Of a DNA stretch of 64,000 bases, positions 8,249-19,208 are shown piece after piece. The notes beneath the pieces were generated by a model. The model had not been told where the DNA came from and ran no database searches. It saw nothing but the letters and a program-made list of their open reading frames with translations. The stretch is from Paenibacillus rubinfantis (GTDB taxonomy: Bacteria > Bacillota > Bacilli > Paenibacillales > Paenibacillaceae), in assembly GCF_001486505.1 (NCBI RefSeq), contig NZ_LN909063.1, positions 679,504-743,503 of the forward strand, written 5' to 3'. Position 1 is the stretch's first letter. Each line of letters begins with the position of its first letter. Both the position numbers and the translations under genes were made by a program.

Positions 8249-8375
8249 AAGTGGAGTACAGCAGAGCACAGAGCAGAGCACAGCGCAGATGAGAACAGCA
8301 CAGCAGAGCTGAGCACAGCAGAGCACAGCAGGGCTGATCAGGGCACAGCAGAACTGAGCACAGCAGAGCACAGCT
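8249..8375. repeat. Low-complexity CAGAGCACAG repeat tract
   Basis: The tract is an irregular tandem array of CAGCAGAGCA and AGCACAG units. It encodes repetitive Ala/Glu/His/Ser strings in one frame and Cys/Ala/Leu strings on the other strand; neither looks like a real protein. It lies at the 3' side of motB. Confidence 0.75.
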
Positions 8376-8451
8376 GCCTGGTCCGCTCCGGACCGTTAGG
8401 CTTCGAGGGAAGCCCAACCCTCCGTGCGAACACCCCCTGTCGCATCCACTC

Positions 8452-9333
8452 CTACTGCTGCAGCTGCCGCAAAACCGTGATTTCCACCCGGCGATTCTTT
8501 TGGCGGCCTTCGGTGGTGTCGTTGTCGGCGGCGGGGCGGGTGTCGGCGTAGCCCGCGTATTGGAAATGCTGTGGATCCAACTGCTCCTTATCCACAAAAA
8601 ACCGCAGCACCGACAACGCTCTCGCCCCCGACAGCTCCCAGTTGTCCTTATACTCTGACGCGTATACGATCGGCAGGCTGTCGGTATGGCCTTCGATGCT
8701 GATCACCGTGTCGAGCTGACGGAACAAGCTGGCCAGCTTGGCTAGAGTCTTGGCGGATCCGCTCTTGAGGTCGGCCTTCCCGGTGTCGAACAGGAACCGG
8801 TCGCTTAATGTGATCGAGATCCCTTTGGGCAAGTCGGCCACGCGAATTTGATCCTCGAGCGAATTATCCTTGATGTACCCCTCAATCAGCTTCATCAAGT
8901 TGGCGAGCTCTTCCTCCTGCTTGCGAAAAGCGAGCTCCCGCTCCGTTAACGGAGCTTGTCCCGTGCTGTCGGCTTGCCCCGTCGTGCCTTGTCCTTCGCC
9001 TTGCTTGCTTCCGCTCTCGGCCGAGGCCGGCGGATTCTTGTGGTTGTAGCGGCTCTCCGATCCTATAATGCCGCTTCCCAGCTCCAGGATGGAATCCCCG
9101 CCTTTGAACGTCTGTTGCAGGGAGGAGGTTACCACTTCATATTTTTCCACGTCTAACCGGCTCATAGCATACATCATCACGAAAAAAATCAACAGCAGCG
9201 TAATCAAATCCGCATAGGTGATCATCCAGCGGTCCTTCGTATCGTTTCGCTCCGCACGGCGTCCGCGTCGGCGGGATTCCCGCGGTATACGGTCCGGTTC
9301 GTTGGGCTTGCTCGATCTGCTGGACGGTCTCAT
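8452..9333 (-). CDS. motB: Flagellar motor stator protein MotB/MotS
   Basis: Stator subunit that anchors the motor to peptidoglycan and conducts ions with MotA. The 293 residues have a basic N-terminus, a single membrane span with the ion-binding Asp in ITYADLITLLLIFFVMMYAMS (about residues 39-60), a plug/linker region with a low-complexity Gly/Gln/Ser stretch, and a C-terminal OmpA-like domain (about 165-290) with IEGHTDSLP and RRVEI. The start overlaps the motA stop by 4 bases. Whether protons or sodium ions drive it cannot be read from the sequence. No other flagellar genes are in the window. Confidence 0.88.
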   Translation of the reverse strand: MRPSSRSSKPNEPDRIPRESRRRGRRAERNDTKDRWMITYADLITLLLIFFVMMYAMSRLDVEKYEVVTSSLQQTFKGGDSILELGSGIIGSESRYNHKNPPASAESGSKQGEGQGTTGQADSTGQAPLTERELAFRKQEEELANLMKLIEGYIKDNSLEDQIRVADLPKGISITLSDRFLFDTGKADLKSGSAKTLAKLASLFRQLDTVISIEGHTDSLPIVYASEYKDNWELSGARALSVLRFFVDKEQLDPQHFQYAGYADTRPAADNDTTEGRQKNRRVEITVLRQLQQ

Positions 9334-10163
9334 AGCTCATTCTCCTCGGAGCCGCGAATACGGGCACCGCTTCCGAATCCGGTCGGTTGTTCCGGCTCCG
9401 GATCTGGCAGAAGCCGCGAGGTCTCTGCAGTGAAAGACTCCAGTTTCCGCCGCACGAGCAAAGGATGATCTCCGTTCTGAATCGACAAAATCCCCTCCAG
9501 CATCATATCCATCCGGTCGAGCTCGTCGTCGCAGCGGGCTTTGATCTTGGAGGCGATCGGAAGAAAGATCAGGTTGGCACTAGCCACCCCGTACAAGGTC
9601 GCCGTAAAAGCAAGCGCAATCGAAGGACCCAGCGCCGTTGGTTCGGACAAGCTGCCGAGCACGTGGATGAGTCCCATCACCGTGCCGATAATCCCCATCG
9701 TGGGGGCATAGCCGCCGGCCGATTCGAAGATTTTGGCGTAGCCGTCGTATTTTTTGGATACCGCATCGATTTCCAGCTCCATAATCTGCCGTACCATCGC
9801 ACGATCCGTCCCGTCCACCACCAGTTGAATTCCCTCGCGCAAAAAAGGATCCCGATGTTCAGCCGCCTTCTTCTCCAACGCCAACACACCTTCGCGGCGC
9901 GAAATCGACGACATGCCGACGATATCCTCGATGACGTCATCCTGTGCCGGAGATTTGCTCATAAACGCCAGCGCCAGCGCCTTTGGCACCGTACGAAGCT
10001 TGGCGACGGGGAAGCTAATCAGTACCGCGGCAAACGTTCCGCCAAACACGATTAAAGCGGCGGTGATCTGCAGTAAGCCGGCCAATTGACCGCCCTCCAG
10101 CATAAATCCGCCAACCAGAGCAGCTAGTCCAACAATGATGCCAATCAACGTTGCAATATCCAT
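9330..10163 (-). CDS. motA: Flagellar motor stator protein MotA/MotP
   Basis: Polytopic stator subunit of 277 residues with four predicted membrane spans, two near the N-terminus (IGIIVGLAALVGGFML and ITAALIVFGGTFAAVLI) and two in the second half (YAPTMGIIGTVMGLIHVL and IALAFTATLYGVASANLIFLPIA). The MGIIGTVMGLIHVL segment and the Pro it carries are typical of MotA/TolQ/ExbB channels. A long cytoplasmic loop lies between. It is the first gene of a two-gene operon with motB and is transcribed away from uvrB. Confidence 0.9.
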   Translation of the reverse strand: MDIATLIGIIVGLAALVGGFMLEGGQLAGLLQITAALIVFGGTFAAVLISFPVAKLRTVPKALALAFMSKSPAQDDVIEDIVGMSSISRREGVLALEKKAAEHRDPFLREGIQLVVDGTDRAMVRQIMELEIDAVSKKYDGYAKIFESAGGYAPTMGIIGTVMGLIHVLGSLSEPTALGPSIALAFTATLYGVASANLIFLPIASKIKARCDDELDRMDMMLEGILSIQNGDHPLLVRRKLESFTAETSRLLPDPEPEQPTGFGSGARIRGSEENEL

Positions 10164-10197
10164 GGATTGTGTACAACTCCTATTCTCGACTTACCGT

Positions 10198-10226
10198 TTG
10201 CATCTATAGGATGAAAAAGGTATAAT
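10198..10226 (+). promoter_or_regulatory. Sigma-A promoter for uvrB
   Basis: TTGCAT and TATAAT are separated by exactly 17 bases, about 200 bases before uvrB, which implies a long leader. I did not find a convincing LexA box (GAAC-4-GTTC) next to it. Confidence 0.6.
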
Positions 10227-10425
10227 ACATGGGAACACCCATTCCTATTTTGATAAATTTAGGAAGGGCCTCTAGGATAAAGCTTGGTTTATTCATCGGA
10301 ATGATGACGATCCTAGTTTATATCCGTAATTAAACATTTGAGGCAACCATCTCATGTATATAAATAGAACGAATACCGGAGACGCCTCTAGTATTCCATT
10401 TTAGACGATAGGGTGATGTTGGACA

Positions 10426-12410
<1,985 letters not shown>

Positions 12411-12417
<7 letters not shown>

Positions 12418-12531
12418 GTAGCGGAGCGTAGGCAAACCTACGTGAGCAACGGAGCGACCGACTGAATTCAAGATTCGACGCCGAATGAACTACGAAGAAT
12501 TGCTTTGTGATGCAGGGCCGGTTTTTAAGCA
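12411..12531. repeat. MITE-like palindromic repeat, copy D (left-truncated)
   Basis: It has the core and right half of the element, starting with GGAGTGAGTAGCGGAGCGTAG and ending in GGTTTTTAAGC. The hairpin stem is CGTAGG-CAAA-CCTACG. The left terminal repeat is absent, and the homology begins inside the last codons of uvrB. Confidence 0.8.
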
Positions 12532-12545
12532 TCAGTTCAATCTAA

Positions 12546-12710
12546 GCTTAAAAATCGGGTTTTCAGCACCGAGAAGGTTGGATGAAGGAGAGAGTGAGTA
12601 GCGGAGTGTAGGCAAACCTACGTGAGCAACGGAGCGACCGACTGAATTCAAGATTCGACGCCGAATGAACTACGAAGAATTGCTTCGTGATGGAAAGTCG
12701 ATTTTTAAGC
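12546..12710. repeat. MITE-like palindromic repeat, copy E
   Basis: This is the best-preserved copy: GCTTAAAAATCG at the left end is perfectly inverted at the right end (CGATTTTTAAGC). Core and hairpin are as in copy D. It ends 25 bases before the uvrA start and so contributes to the uvrA leader. Confidence 0.85.
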
Positions 12711-12734
12711 ATCATCTATAAAAGGGAGATGAAG

Positions 12735-15617
12735 TTGTTGGGTAGCGAGAGCATCGTCATAAAAGGCGCGAGAGCGCATAATTTGAAAAACATAGATATC
12801 ACGATCCCGCGCGATAAATTTGTCGTGCTTACGGGACTGAGCGGATCCGGGAAGTCCTCGCTGGCTTTCGATACGATTTATGCGGAAGGGCAACGCCGCT
12901 ACGTTGAGTCGTTATCCGCGTATGCACGGCAGTTTTTGGGGCAAATGGATAAGCCGGATGTGGACTCGATCGAAGGGTTGTCCCCGGCCATTTCCATCGA
13001 CCAGAAGACGACAAGCCGCAACCCGCGTTCGACGGTAGGGACAGTTACGGAAATTTATGACTATCTTCGCTTATTATTCGCCCGGATTGGACACCCGCAT
13101 TGTCCGGATCATGGAATTGAGATCACGTCCCAGACCGTAGAACAGATGGTTGACCGGATTATGCAGTATCCGGAGCGGACGAGATTGCAGATCTTGGCCC
13201 CCGTCATCTCCGGCAAAAAAGGCGAGCACAAAAGTCTGCTCAGTGAAATCGCCAAGCAAGGCTTCGTCCGGGTTCGGGTGGATGGAGAACAACGCGATTT
13301 GTCGGAGGACATTGAACTCGAGAAGAACAAAAAACACACGATCGAGGTTATCGTTGACCGGATCGTGGTGAAGGAAGATGCGCGCAGCCGTCTGGCCGAC
13401 TCCATTGAAACGGCGCTCAAAATGTCCGGCGGGCAAATTCTCGTCGATATTATCGACCAAGAAGAGCTTCGCTTTAGCTCCAACTATGCCTGCCCAATTT
13501 GCGGGTTCAGTATCGAAGAGCTGTCGCCGCGAATGTTTTCGTTTAACAGTCCGTTTGGGGCGTGCCCGGAATGCGACGGACTTGGCGTAAAAATGATCAT
13601 CGATAAGGATCTGCTGATTTCGGATCCTTCCAAGTCGATTGAGGAGGGTGCCTTTGCAGCGTGGGCGGGTGGCACCTCCAACTACTATCCGCAGTTCCTG
13701 AGATCGGTTTGCGAGCATTTTCATATTCCACAAAATGTACCGGTCTCTGAGTTGACGGCGGATCAGATGGACAAGCTGCTGTACGGGACCGGCGATGTGA
13801 AGGTTCGGTTCCGGTATGAGAACGACTTCGGCATGAGTCGGGATGCTTACGTTACGTTTGAAGGGGTTATTCCTAACCTGGAACGGCGTTACCGGGACAC
13901 CGCCTCGGAGGGGATTCGCGAGTTTATAGAGGAGTTTATGGGCTCCAAGCCTTGCGGTACCTGTCATGGACATCGATTGAAGAAGGAAGTCTTGGCGGTA
14001 ACGGTGAACGACCAGAACATCGCGCATGTGACGTCTTTGGCGGTAGGTGAAGCAAGGGAGTTTTTCAGCAACCTGGAGCTTTCGGACAAAGAAAAATCCA
14101 TCGCCAACCTGATCTTGAAGGAGATCAACAGCCGGCTTGGGTTCCTGGTGAACGTCGGTTTGGAATATTTGACGCTGAGCCGTGCGGCTGGCACGTTGTC
14201 CGGTGGTGAAGCGCAGCGGATTCGACTGGCTACGCAAATCGGTTCCAGCCTGATGGGCGTTCTGTACATCTTGGACGAACCCAGCATCGGGCTGCATCAA
14301 CGGGATAATGATAAGTTGATCTCAACGCTGACTCATATGCGGGATCTCGGCAATACGTTGATCGTCGTCGAGCATGACGAGGATACGATGATGGCAGCCG
14401 ACCATATCATTGATATCGGGCCCGGCGCAGGCATTCACGGCGGCCAAGTGATCTCGCAGGGGACGCCGCAGGAGGTCATGAACGACCCGCGCTCTTTGAC
14501 CGGCCAGTATTTAAGCGGCAAGAAGTTTATTCCGGTGCCATTGTCACGCCGCAAGCCGGATGGCCGTTGGCTGGAGATCAAAGGAGCCAAGGAGAACAAC
14601 CTGAAGAACATCAACGTGAAAATCCCGATAGGTGTATTTTCGGCGGTAACCGGGGTATCTGGCTCGGGCAAGTCGACGCTCGTGAACGAGATTTTGTATA
14701 AAACGTTGGCTCGCGATTTGAACCGGGCAAGAGTGCGTCCAGGGCAATACAAGGAGATCAAAGGGCTTGAGCACGTGGATAAGGTTGTTGATATCGACCA
14801 ATCCCCGATCGGCCGCACGCCGCGCTCCAACCCGGCAACCTATACCGGCGTATTTGACGATATCCGTGATCTGTTCTCGCAAACAACTGAAGCGAAGGTG
14901 CGGGGCTACAAGAAAGGCCGCTTCAGCTTTAACATCAAAGGCGGCCGGTGCGAAGCCTGCAAAGGCGACGGCATCATCAAAATCGAAATGCACTTCCTGC
15001 CCGACGTGTATGTTCCTTGTGAAGTCTGCAAAGGCAAACGGTACAACCGGGAGACACTGGAAGTGAAATATAAGAATAAAAGTATCGCCGATGTGCTGGA
15101 AATGACAATCGAGGATGCCACGGACTTTTTCCAAAACATTCCGAAAATTCATCGCAAGCTGCAAACGCTGCTGGATGTCGGTTTGGGGTACGTCACCCTG
15201 GGGCAACCGGCGACCACGTTGTCTGGCGGGGAAGCCCAACGCGTGAAGTTAGCCTCGGAATTGTATCGCCGCAGCACCGGCAAAACGATTTATATCCTAG
15301 ACGAACCCACAACTGGCTTGCATGTCGACGATATTGACCGGTTGCTGAAGGTACTCCATCGTCTGGTCGACTCCGGAGAAACGGTGCTCGTGATTGAGCA
15401 CAACCTGGACGTCATCAAGACGGCCGATTACCTGATTGACTTAGGTCCGGAAGGCGGGAGCGGGGGAGGTACAGTGATCGGTACCGGAACGCCGGAGGAC
15501 ATCGTGAAAGTGGAACAATCCTATACTGGGCGTTACCTGGCCCCTATCCTCAAGCGGGATGCCGAACGCACTGCGGAGCTAAACGAAGTGGAAGAGAAGG
15601 ATCGGGAAGTGGTGTAG
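12735..15617 (+). CDS. uvrA: Excinuclease ABC subunit A
   Basis: Damage-recognition ATPase of nucleotide excision repair, about 960 residues. Two ABC modules are visible: Walker [10 protein letters not shown] near residue 33 and GVSGSGKST near 640, signatures LSGGEAQR in both halves, and Walker [12 protein letters not shown] and [11 protein letters not shown]. Zinc-binding Cys pairs occur as CPIC...CPEC, CGTC and CEAC...CEVC. I place the start at a TTG 7-10 bases after AAAGGGAG; the frame is open upstream into repeat copy E, which is not part of the protein. UvrA and UvrB act together, and the genes are about 320 bases apart. Confidence 0.96.
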   Translation: MLGSESIVIKGARAHNLKNIDITIPRDKFVVLTGLSGSGKSSLAFDTIYAEGQRRYVESLSAYARQFLGQMDKPDVDSIEGLSPAISIDQKTTSRNPRSTVGTVTEIYDYLRLLFARIGHPHCPDHGIEITSQTVEQMVDRIMQYPERTRLQILAPVISGKKGEHKSLLSEIAKQGFVRVRVDGEQRDLSEDIELEKNKKHTIEVIVDRIVVKEDARSRLADSIETALKMSGGQILVDIIDQEELRFSSNYACPICGFSIEELSPRMFSFNSPFGACPECDGLGVKMIIDKDLLISDPSKSIEEGAFAAWAGGTSNYYPQFLRSVCEHFHIPQNVPVSELTADQMDKLLYGTGDVKVRFRYENDFGMSRDAYVTFEGVIPNLERRYRDTASEGIREFIEEFMGSKPCGTCHGHRLKKEVLAVTVNDQNIAHVTSLAVGEAREFFSNLELSDKEKSIANLILKEINSRLGFLVNVGLEYLTLSRAAGTLSGGEAQRIRLATQIGSSLMGVLYILDEPSIGLHQRDNDKLISTLTHMRDLGNTLIVVEHDEDTMMAADHIIDIGPGAGIHGGQVISQGTPQEVMNDPRSLTGQYLSGKKFIPVPLSRRKPDGRWLEIKGAKENNLKNINVKIPIGVFSAVTGVSGSGKSTLVNEILYKTLARDLNRARVRPGQYKEIKGLEHVDKVVDIDQSPIGRTPRSNPATYTGVFDDIRDLFSQTTEAKVRGYKKGRFSFNIKGGRCEACKGDGIIKIEMHFLPDVYVPCEVCKGKRYNRETLEVKYKNKSIADVLEMTIEDATDFFQNIPKIHRKLQTLLDVGLGYVTLGQPATTLSGGEAQRVKLASELYRRSTGKTIYILDEPTTGLHVDDIDRLLKVLHRLVDSGETVLVIEHNLDVIKTADYLIDLGPEGGSGGGTVIGTGTPEDIVKVEQSYTGRYLAPILKRDAERTAELNEVEEKDREVV

Positions 15618-15627
15618 AAGAAAGAAA

Positions 15628-15667
15628 AATGTAGCGGTCTCTATGATTTGAGACGGCTACATTTTTT
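15628..15667 (+). terminator. Terminator after uvrA
   Basis: AATGTAGC-GGTCTC pairs with GAGAC-GGCTACATT and is followed by TTTTTT. Confidence 0.85.
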
Positions 15668-15753
15668 GTTTATAAACAGAAGGGCTATAAGGGCGGTTGG
15701 CTCGCGCATCTCCGCTCTTTATTTATCACATATTTTACTTGAAAGACCAACGT

Positions 15754-17391
15754 TTACGAGGCGATACCCGCCTCAAGAATCTGACTTAACTGCTCCTGGA
15801 ACGTTGGGACTCCGACGCGCAGGACAAACTCATGGAACGATTCGGAGGGATTCCGATTCGTTTTGTAGAACAGCAGCAGCTGCTCAAGGACATAGGCGAC
15901 TTGATCGCCTTTAACGCGCCCTTTGAGCGCTTGGTTAAACTGAGCTTGAGGACCGTCCACCCCGCCACCCAAAGTACCGCCTACGGCAATATCAAATGCG
16001 TCGACCATACCTTCCGGGGTCTTGACTAGGGAACCCTGCAGTCCGATATCGGCGATATGTTTCTGTCCGCAGGCATTAGGGCAGCCAATAAAGTGGATAC
16101 GGACTTTTTCGTCCAATTCCACATGTTGGTCCAGGTACTCGGCCACTTCGGCCGCACGGCGTTTCGTTTCTACGATCGCCAGGTTGCAAAATTCATTGCC
16201 CGTGCAAGAGACGGTCCGGCTCATAAAATGCTTCGGAAACGGCGTTAACCGCTGCAGTACGGGCGCTTGGAGCGCTTCCTCGACCTTGTCGTCCGGAATG
16301 CCGCTGAGCAAAATATTTTGCGACATGGTGGTGCGGATTTTGCCTTCGCCGTATTGGTCAGCCACATCGGCGAGTTGCTCCAGTTCCTCGGCATTCAGTC
16401 GACCAACAGGTACATTCAGGCCGATGTAATTCAGGCCTTCTTGCTTCTGCGGATGCACCCCGTCGAAATAGGCGGCTTGCCAGCCGACGGTTTTGTCTTC
16501 CCCGCGTGACTCGAGCTCGCCAACTTGTTCGACCAGCTTCTCCTTGAATTTCTCCGGTCCCCAATCAGCAACCAGATATTTCAGGCGGGCGTGGTGGCGT
16601 TTTTCCCGGTAGCCATAATCGCGGAAAATTGTGGTGACCCCTATCGCAACCTTCAGCACTTCTTCTGGTTTAACGAAAATATCCAGCGGTTTGGCCAAAT
16701 GCGGCTTCGCGGATAAACCGCCGCCAACCATGGCGTGGAACCCAATGACCTCTTTTCCATCAATTACTTTAACCGCCGGGGTAAAGGCCAGATCGTTGAT
16801 TTCTGCCTGTGCGTTATTGTAGATATTTGCGGAGATCGACATTTTGTATTTTCGTGGCAAGTTGGAGAAGTCGCGGTTCAACAGGAAAAATTGGTTAACC
16901 TCTTCAACAATCTCCGTCGTATCGATTAACTCATCTTTGTCGATTCCGGCGAGCGGATTGCCGACGATGGTCCGTGGGCAGTCGCCGCACGCTTCGAACG
17001 AATACAGCCCTACATCCTCCAGCCTTTTGAAAATATCGGGCAAATGCTCAACCCGCAGCCAATGGAATTGGATGGCTTGCCGCGTCGTCACGTCCACTAG
17101 GTCGCGGCCATACAACCGAGCGATATCCACCAGAGCACGCGCTTGCTGCGTGGTCATGATTCCGGAATTGATACGCACGCGCATCATGAAGTGTCCATCC
17201 TTTGGTTTCTGCTGATACACGCCGGCCCATTTGAAACGGTCCATATCGTCCGCAGGAATGGAGTCATAGCCTTTAACCGCATACTCCTCAATAATCGTAC
17301 GGATGACGTCCAGCCCGTCTTTTTCCAATTTGACGAATTCGAATTTGTTTAATTTCTCCGGTTCCGCGGTCCATATCGGTTCATAAGCCAT
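15754..17391 (-). CDS. Siroheme [4Fe-4S] nitrite/sulfite reductase
   Basis: A six-electron reductase of nitrite or sulfite, 545 residues in two pseudo-repeated halves as in ferredoxin-dependent NirA/Sir. The siroheme/cluster motif is CTGNEFCNLAI followed by CPNACGQKHIADIG (Cys-x5-Cys and Cys-x3-Cys). Arg-rich substrate contacts such as MMRVRINSGIMT near the N-terminus are also present. Ribosome site GGGAGGG precedes the ATG. The gene is monocistronic here, with no assimilatory nitrate or sulfate genes beside it, so the substrate cannot be fixed from context. Sequence alone does not separate nitrite from sulfite specificity. Confidence 0.88.
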   Translation of the reverse strand: MAYEPIWTAEPEKLNKFEFVKLEKDGLDVIRTIIEEYAVKGYDSIPADDMDRFKWAGVYQQKPKDGHFMMRVRINSGIMTTQQARALVDIARLYGRDLVDVTTRQAIQFHWLRVEHLPDIFKRLEDVGLYSFEACGDCPRTIVGNPLAGIDKDELIDTTEIVEEVNQFFLLNRDFSNLPRKYKMSISANIYNNAQAEINDLAFTPAVKVIDGKEVIGFHAMVGGGLSAKPHLAKPLDIFVKPEEVLKVAIGVTTIFRDYGYREKRHHARLKYLVADWGPEKFKEKLVEQVGELESRGEDKTVGWQAAYFDGVHPQKQEGLNYIGLNVPVGRLNAEELEQLADVADQYGEGKIRTTMSQNILLSGIPDDKVEEALQAPVLQRLTPFPKHFMSRTVSCTGNEFCNLAIVETKRRAAEVAEYLDQHVELDEKVRIHFIGCPNACGQKHIADIGLQGSLVKTPEGMVDAFDIAVGGTLGGGVDGPQAQFNQALKGRVKGDQVAYVLEQLLLFYKTNRNPSESFHEFVLRVGVPTFQEQLSQILEAGIAS

Positions 17392-17748
17392 GCGATACCC
17401 TCCCTTTGATCCCTGTGTGGTAATGAATCCTTAGCTGGATTCCGCTTTATTTAATTCCGACAACAAAACTATGAATAATGTTATTTTTCATGGTACCATA
17501 GTTAAGAATTAGCGTAAATAAAGAAAGGGACTTCTGGATATAAAACTTACTTATGAAGAGTTAAAGATCTGGTGATAATGTATTTGTCAATGACACCTGA
17601 CGTAAAATAAGGGGTAAATTCGGCGGCAAGCATGTGATTTTAGCGAAAAGTTTGACAAAATCTTGTCTTTCCTCTTGCATCCGAACCGGAGGGAAGATAA
17701 CATAGAAGAAGAGTTGTGATTTCGTGGATTTCAAGAGGAGGTTTCGCG

Positions 17749-17964
17749 ATGTTGCTCGAAGCAGCGCAAGAAGCGGCAAAAACGACGACATTTAATGGGT
17801 TCGATATTTTTATGATTTTGTTTACGATCATCATTTTGATCGGCGTCATCCGCCTGGTGACTGAGCGTCCAAAGAAGAACTTGTTCGCCATCGGTTTCGG
17901 GATCATCAGCCTGTTGGTCTTTTTGGCGTCAGATGCGATTATGATCAAAACTTGGTTCAGCTAA
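17749..17964 (+). CDS. Small membrane protein (DUF2759-like)
   Basis: 71 residues from an ATG preceded by AAGAGGAGG. Two hydrophobic segments, FDIFMILFTIIILIGVIRL and LFAIGFGIISLLVFLASDAIM, are linked by a short basic loop (TERPKKN). The pattern resembles the two-span DUF2759 family of Bacillales (YqgW-like), but the match is from memory and function is unknown. It stands alone and is followed by a terminator. Confidence 0.6.
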   Translation: MLLEAAQEAAKTTTFNGFDIFMILFTIIILIGVIRLVTERPKKNLFAIGFGIISLLVFLASDAIMIKTWFS

Positions 17965-18009
17965 AACCAAACCCAAGTGAGTGATACATATTTCACGATA
18001 TGAATAAGC

Positions 18010-18049
18010 CAAGACACCTTGTTCCTGAAGAAGGGATAAGGTGTCTTTT
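18010..18049 (+). terminator. Terminator after the small membrane gene
   Basis: AAGACACCTT pairs with AAGGTGTCTT, followed by TTTC. Confidence 0.8.
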
Positions 18050-18089
18050 CAATTTACAGGATCTGGATTATAATAAGGGACAGGTGAAG

Positions 18090-18127
18090 CACACCTTGAC
18101 ATCATTGGATGGCGAGGTGTGTTTTTT
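18090..18127 (+). terminator. Second terminator-like hairpin
   Basis: CACACCT and AGGTGTG enclose an 18-24 base loop and are followed by TTTTTT. It lies only 40 bases after the previous terminator and may be a tandem terminator or an attenuator of the next operon. Confidence 0.65.
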
Positions 18128-18255
18128 ATTTGTGATAATTGGATGAATTTATCAGAAAAGCAAGAACGAAGGAGGTTGATGGAAGGAGGAAAGCGAATTA
18201 GTGAGGATATATATACCGAGTTACCTGCCAAAAGTAAATCGAAGGAGAGATGGAT

Positions 18256-19188
18256 TTGAAGAAACTACTTGCTGTTTTGCTGGTTGGGAGTGTCTGCTTA
18301 GGGTTTGTGAATAGCAGCGATAGCGTAAAGGTGTCCGCCAAACAAGCGAAGTCGAATGTGGCCGTGCTTGTGGATGGTCGCAAAATCAAATTCCAAGGCG
18401 GCGATCCTTTTATGGTAAACGGACGTGTCCAAGTGCCGCTCCGTGGGGTTGGGGAAGCCCTAGGGGCGCGTGTGGAGTTTAATGGGCCTGAGAAGAAAGT
18501 GAAATACGCCAAGGGAGACAAATCGATCGAATTAACGATCGGCAGCCAACAGGCGGTTGTTGATGGCCAATCCGTAACTATGGATACAACAGCAAAAGCA
18601 ATTCAAGGACGCACTTATGTCCCGCTAAGATTTGTCAGTGAAAATCTAGGGGAGAGCGTAAGTTGGGATTCGGTTGGACAGTGGGTTTGGATCGGGGAAA
18701 AGACGCTGCCAAATACGGATAATCTGCCGATGCAATCTTTGGATAAGTTTAAGAAGTATTACACCAAGGATACGAAATTATTGAACAACTTTAGAAGAGT
18801 GCCATATGAAGGGATTAAGGTTTTCCAAAGCGAGCAGCTTCCGTTGAGACTAAGTAAAGGAAATGAGGTTTACAGCATCTCCAAAGTGAAAATTGACGGT
18901 GAGAATTTTGTTGCTGTACGCAGCAATCAAATAGGTACTCCAATTTACTTTATGGTTGAGAATGGTTCGGCTAAATACAGAAGGGAGGTACTGTGGAGAA
19001 CAGAAGAACATTCTGACGGTACCGTGACCAGTTATTTCTCTGTAAAAAGTGAGGATGATGTTTTTGTTAATGGGGAGCTTGTTGGTGGAGACTGGACTAA
19101 GTTTGATCTTAAATCTGCGGATTATATAGCTTTTAGAACCGAATTTCCTGATGAGTACATTGTAGCGATTGTAAACCCATTTAAGTAA
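18256..19188 (+). CDS. Secreted copper-amine-oxidase N-terminal domain protein
   Basis: About 310 residues. A signal peptide (MKKLLAVLLVGSVCLGFV) is followed by a stalk-like copper amine oxidase N-terminal domain (about residues 35-155) with the repeated VNGRVQVPLRGVGEALGARVEF and RTYVPLRFVSENLG pattern. These domains are common extracellular modules in Paenibacillus and do not imply oxidase activity. The second half (about 160-310) has no family I recognise. The TTG start is preferred because GGAG lies 8 bases upstream, whereas the ATG two codons earlier abuts the ribosome site. It is co-oriented with the large secreted protein 20 bases downstream and probably co-transcribed. Confidence 0.8.
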   Translation: MKKLLAVLLVGSVCLGFVNSSDSVKVSAKQAKSNVAVLVDGRKIKFQGGDPFMVNGRVQVPLRGVGEALGARVEFNGPEKKVKYAKGDKSIELTIGSQQAVVDGQSVTMDTTAKAIQGRTYVPLRFVSENLGESVSWDSVGQWVWIGEKTLPNTDNLPMQSLDKFKKYYTKDTKLLNNFRRVPYEGIKVFQSEQLPLRLSKGNEVYSISKVKIDGENFVAVRSNQIGTPIYFMVENGSAKYRREVLWRTEEHSDGTVTSYFSVKSEDDVFVNGELVGGDWTKFDLKSADYIAFRTEFPDEYIVAIVNPFK

Positions 19189-19208
19189 GTCAAAGTGAGG
19201 AAATAGAG

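Noticed and set aside
8241..8597. Open frames in the CAG-rich tract
   Set aside because: Repetitive Cys/Ala/Leu or Ala/Glu/His strings arise from the simple repeat; no start signal or homology pattern.
10227..10425. LexA-type SOS box in front of uvrB
   Set aside because: GAAC occurs near 10368 but without the inverted GTTC at the right distance; the leader shows no GAAC-4-GTTC palindrome.
13074..14300. Open frame of about 400 codons antisense to uvrA
   Set aside because: UvrA motifs on the plus strand cover it fully; the minus product has no recognisable domain.
17392..17748. Regulator binding sites before the nitrite/sulfite reductase
   Set aside because: The palindrome ATGGTACCAT at 17490 is visible, but I cannot tie it to a known regulator such as CymR or NsrR.
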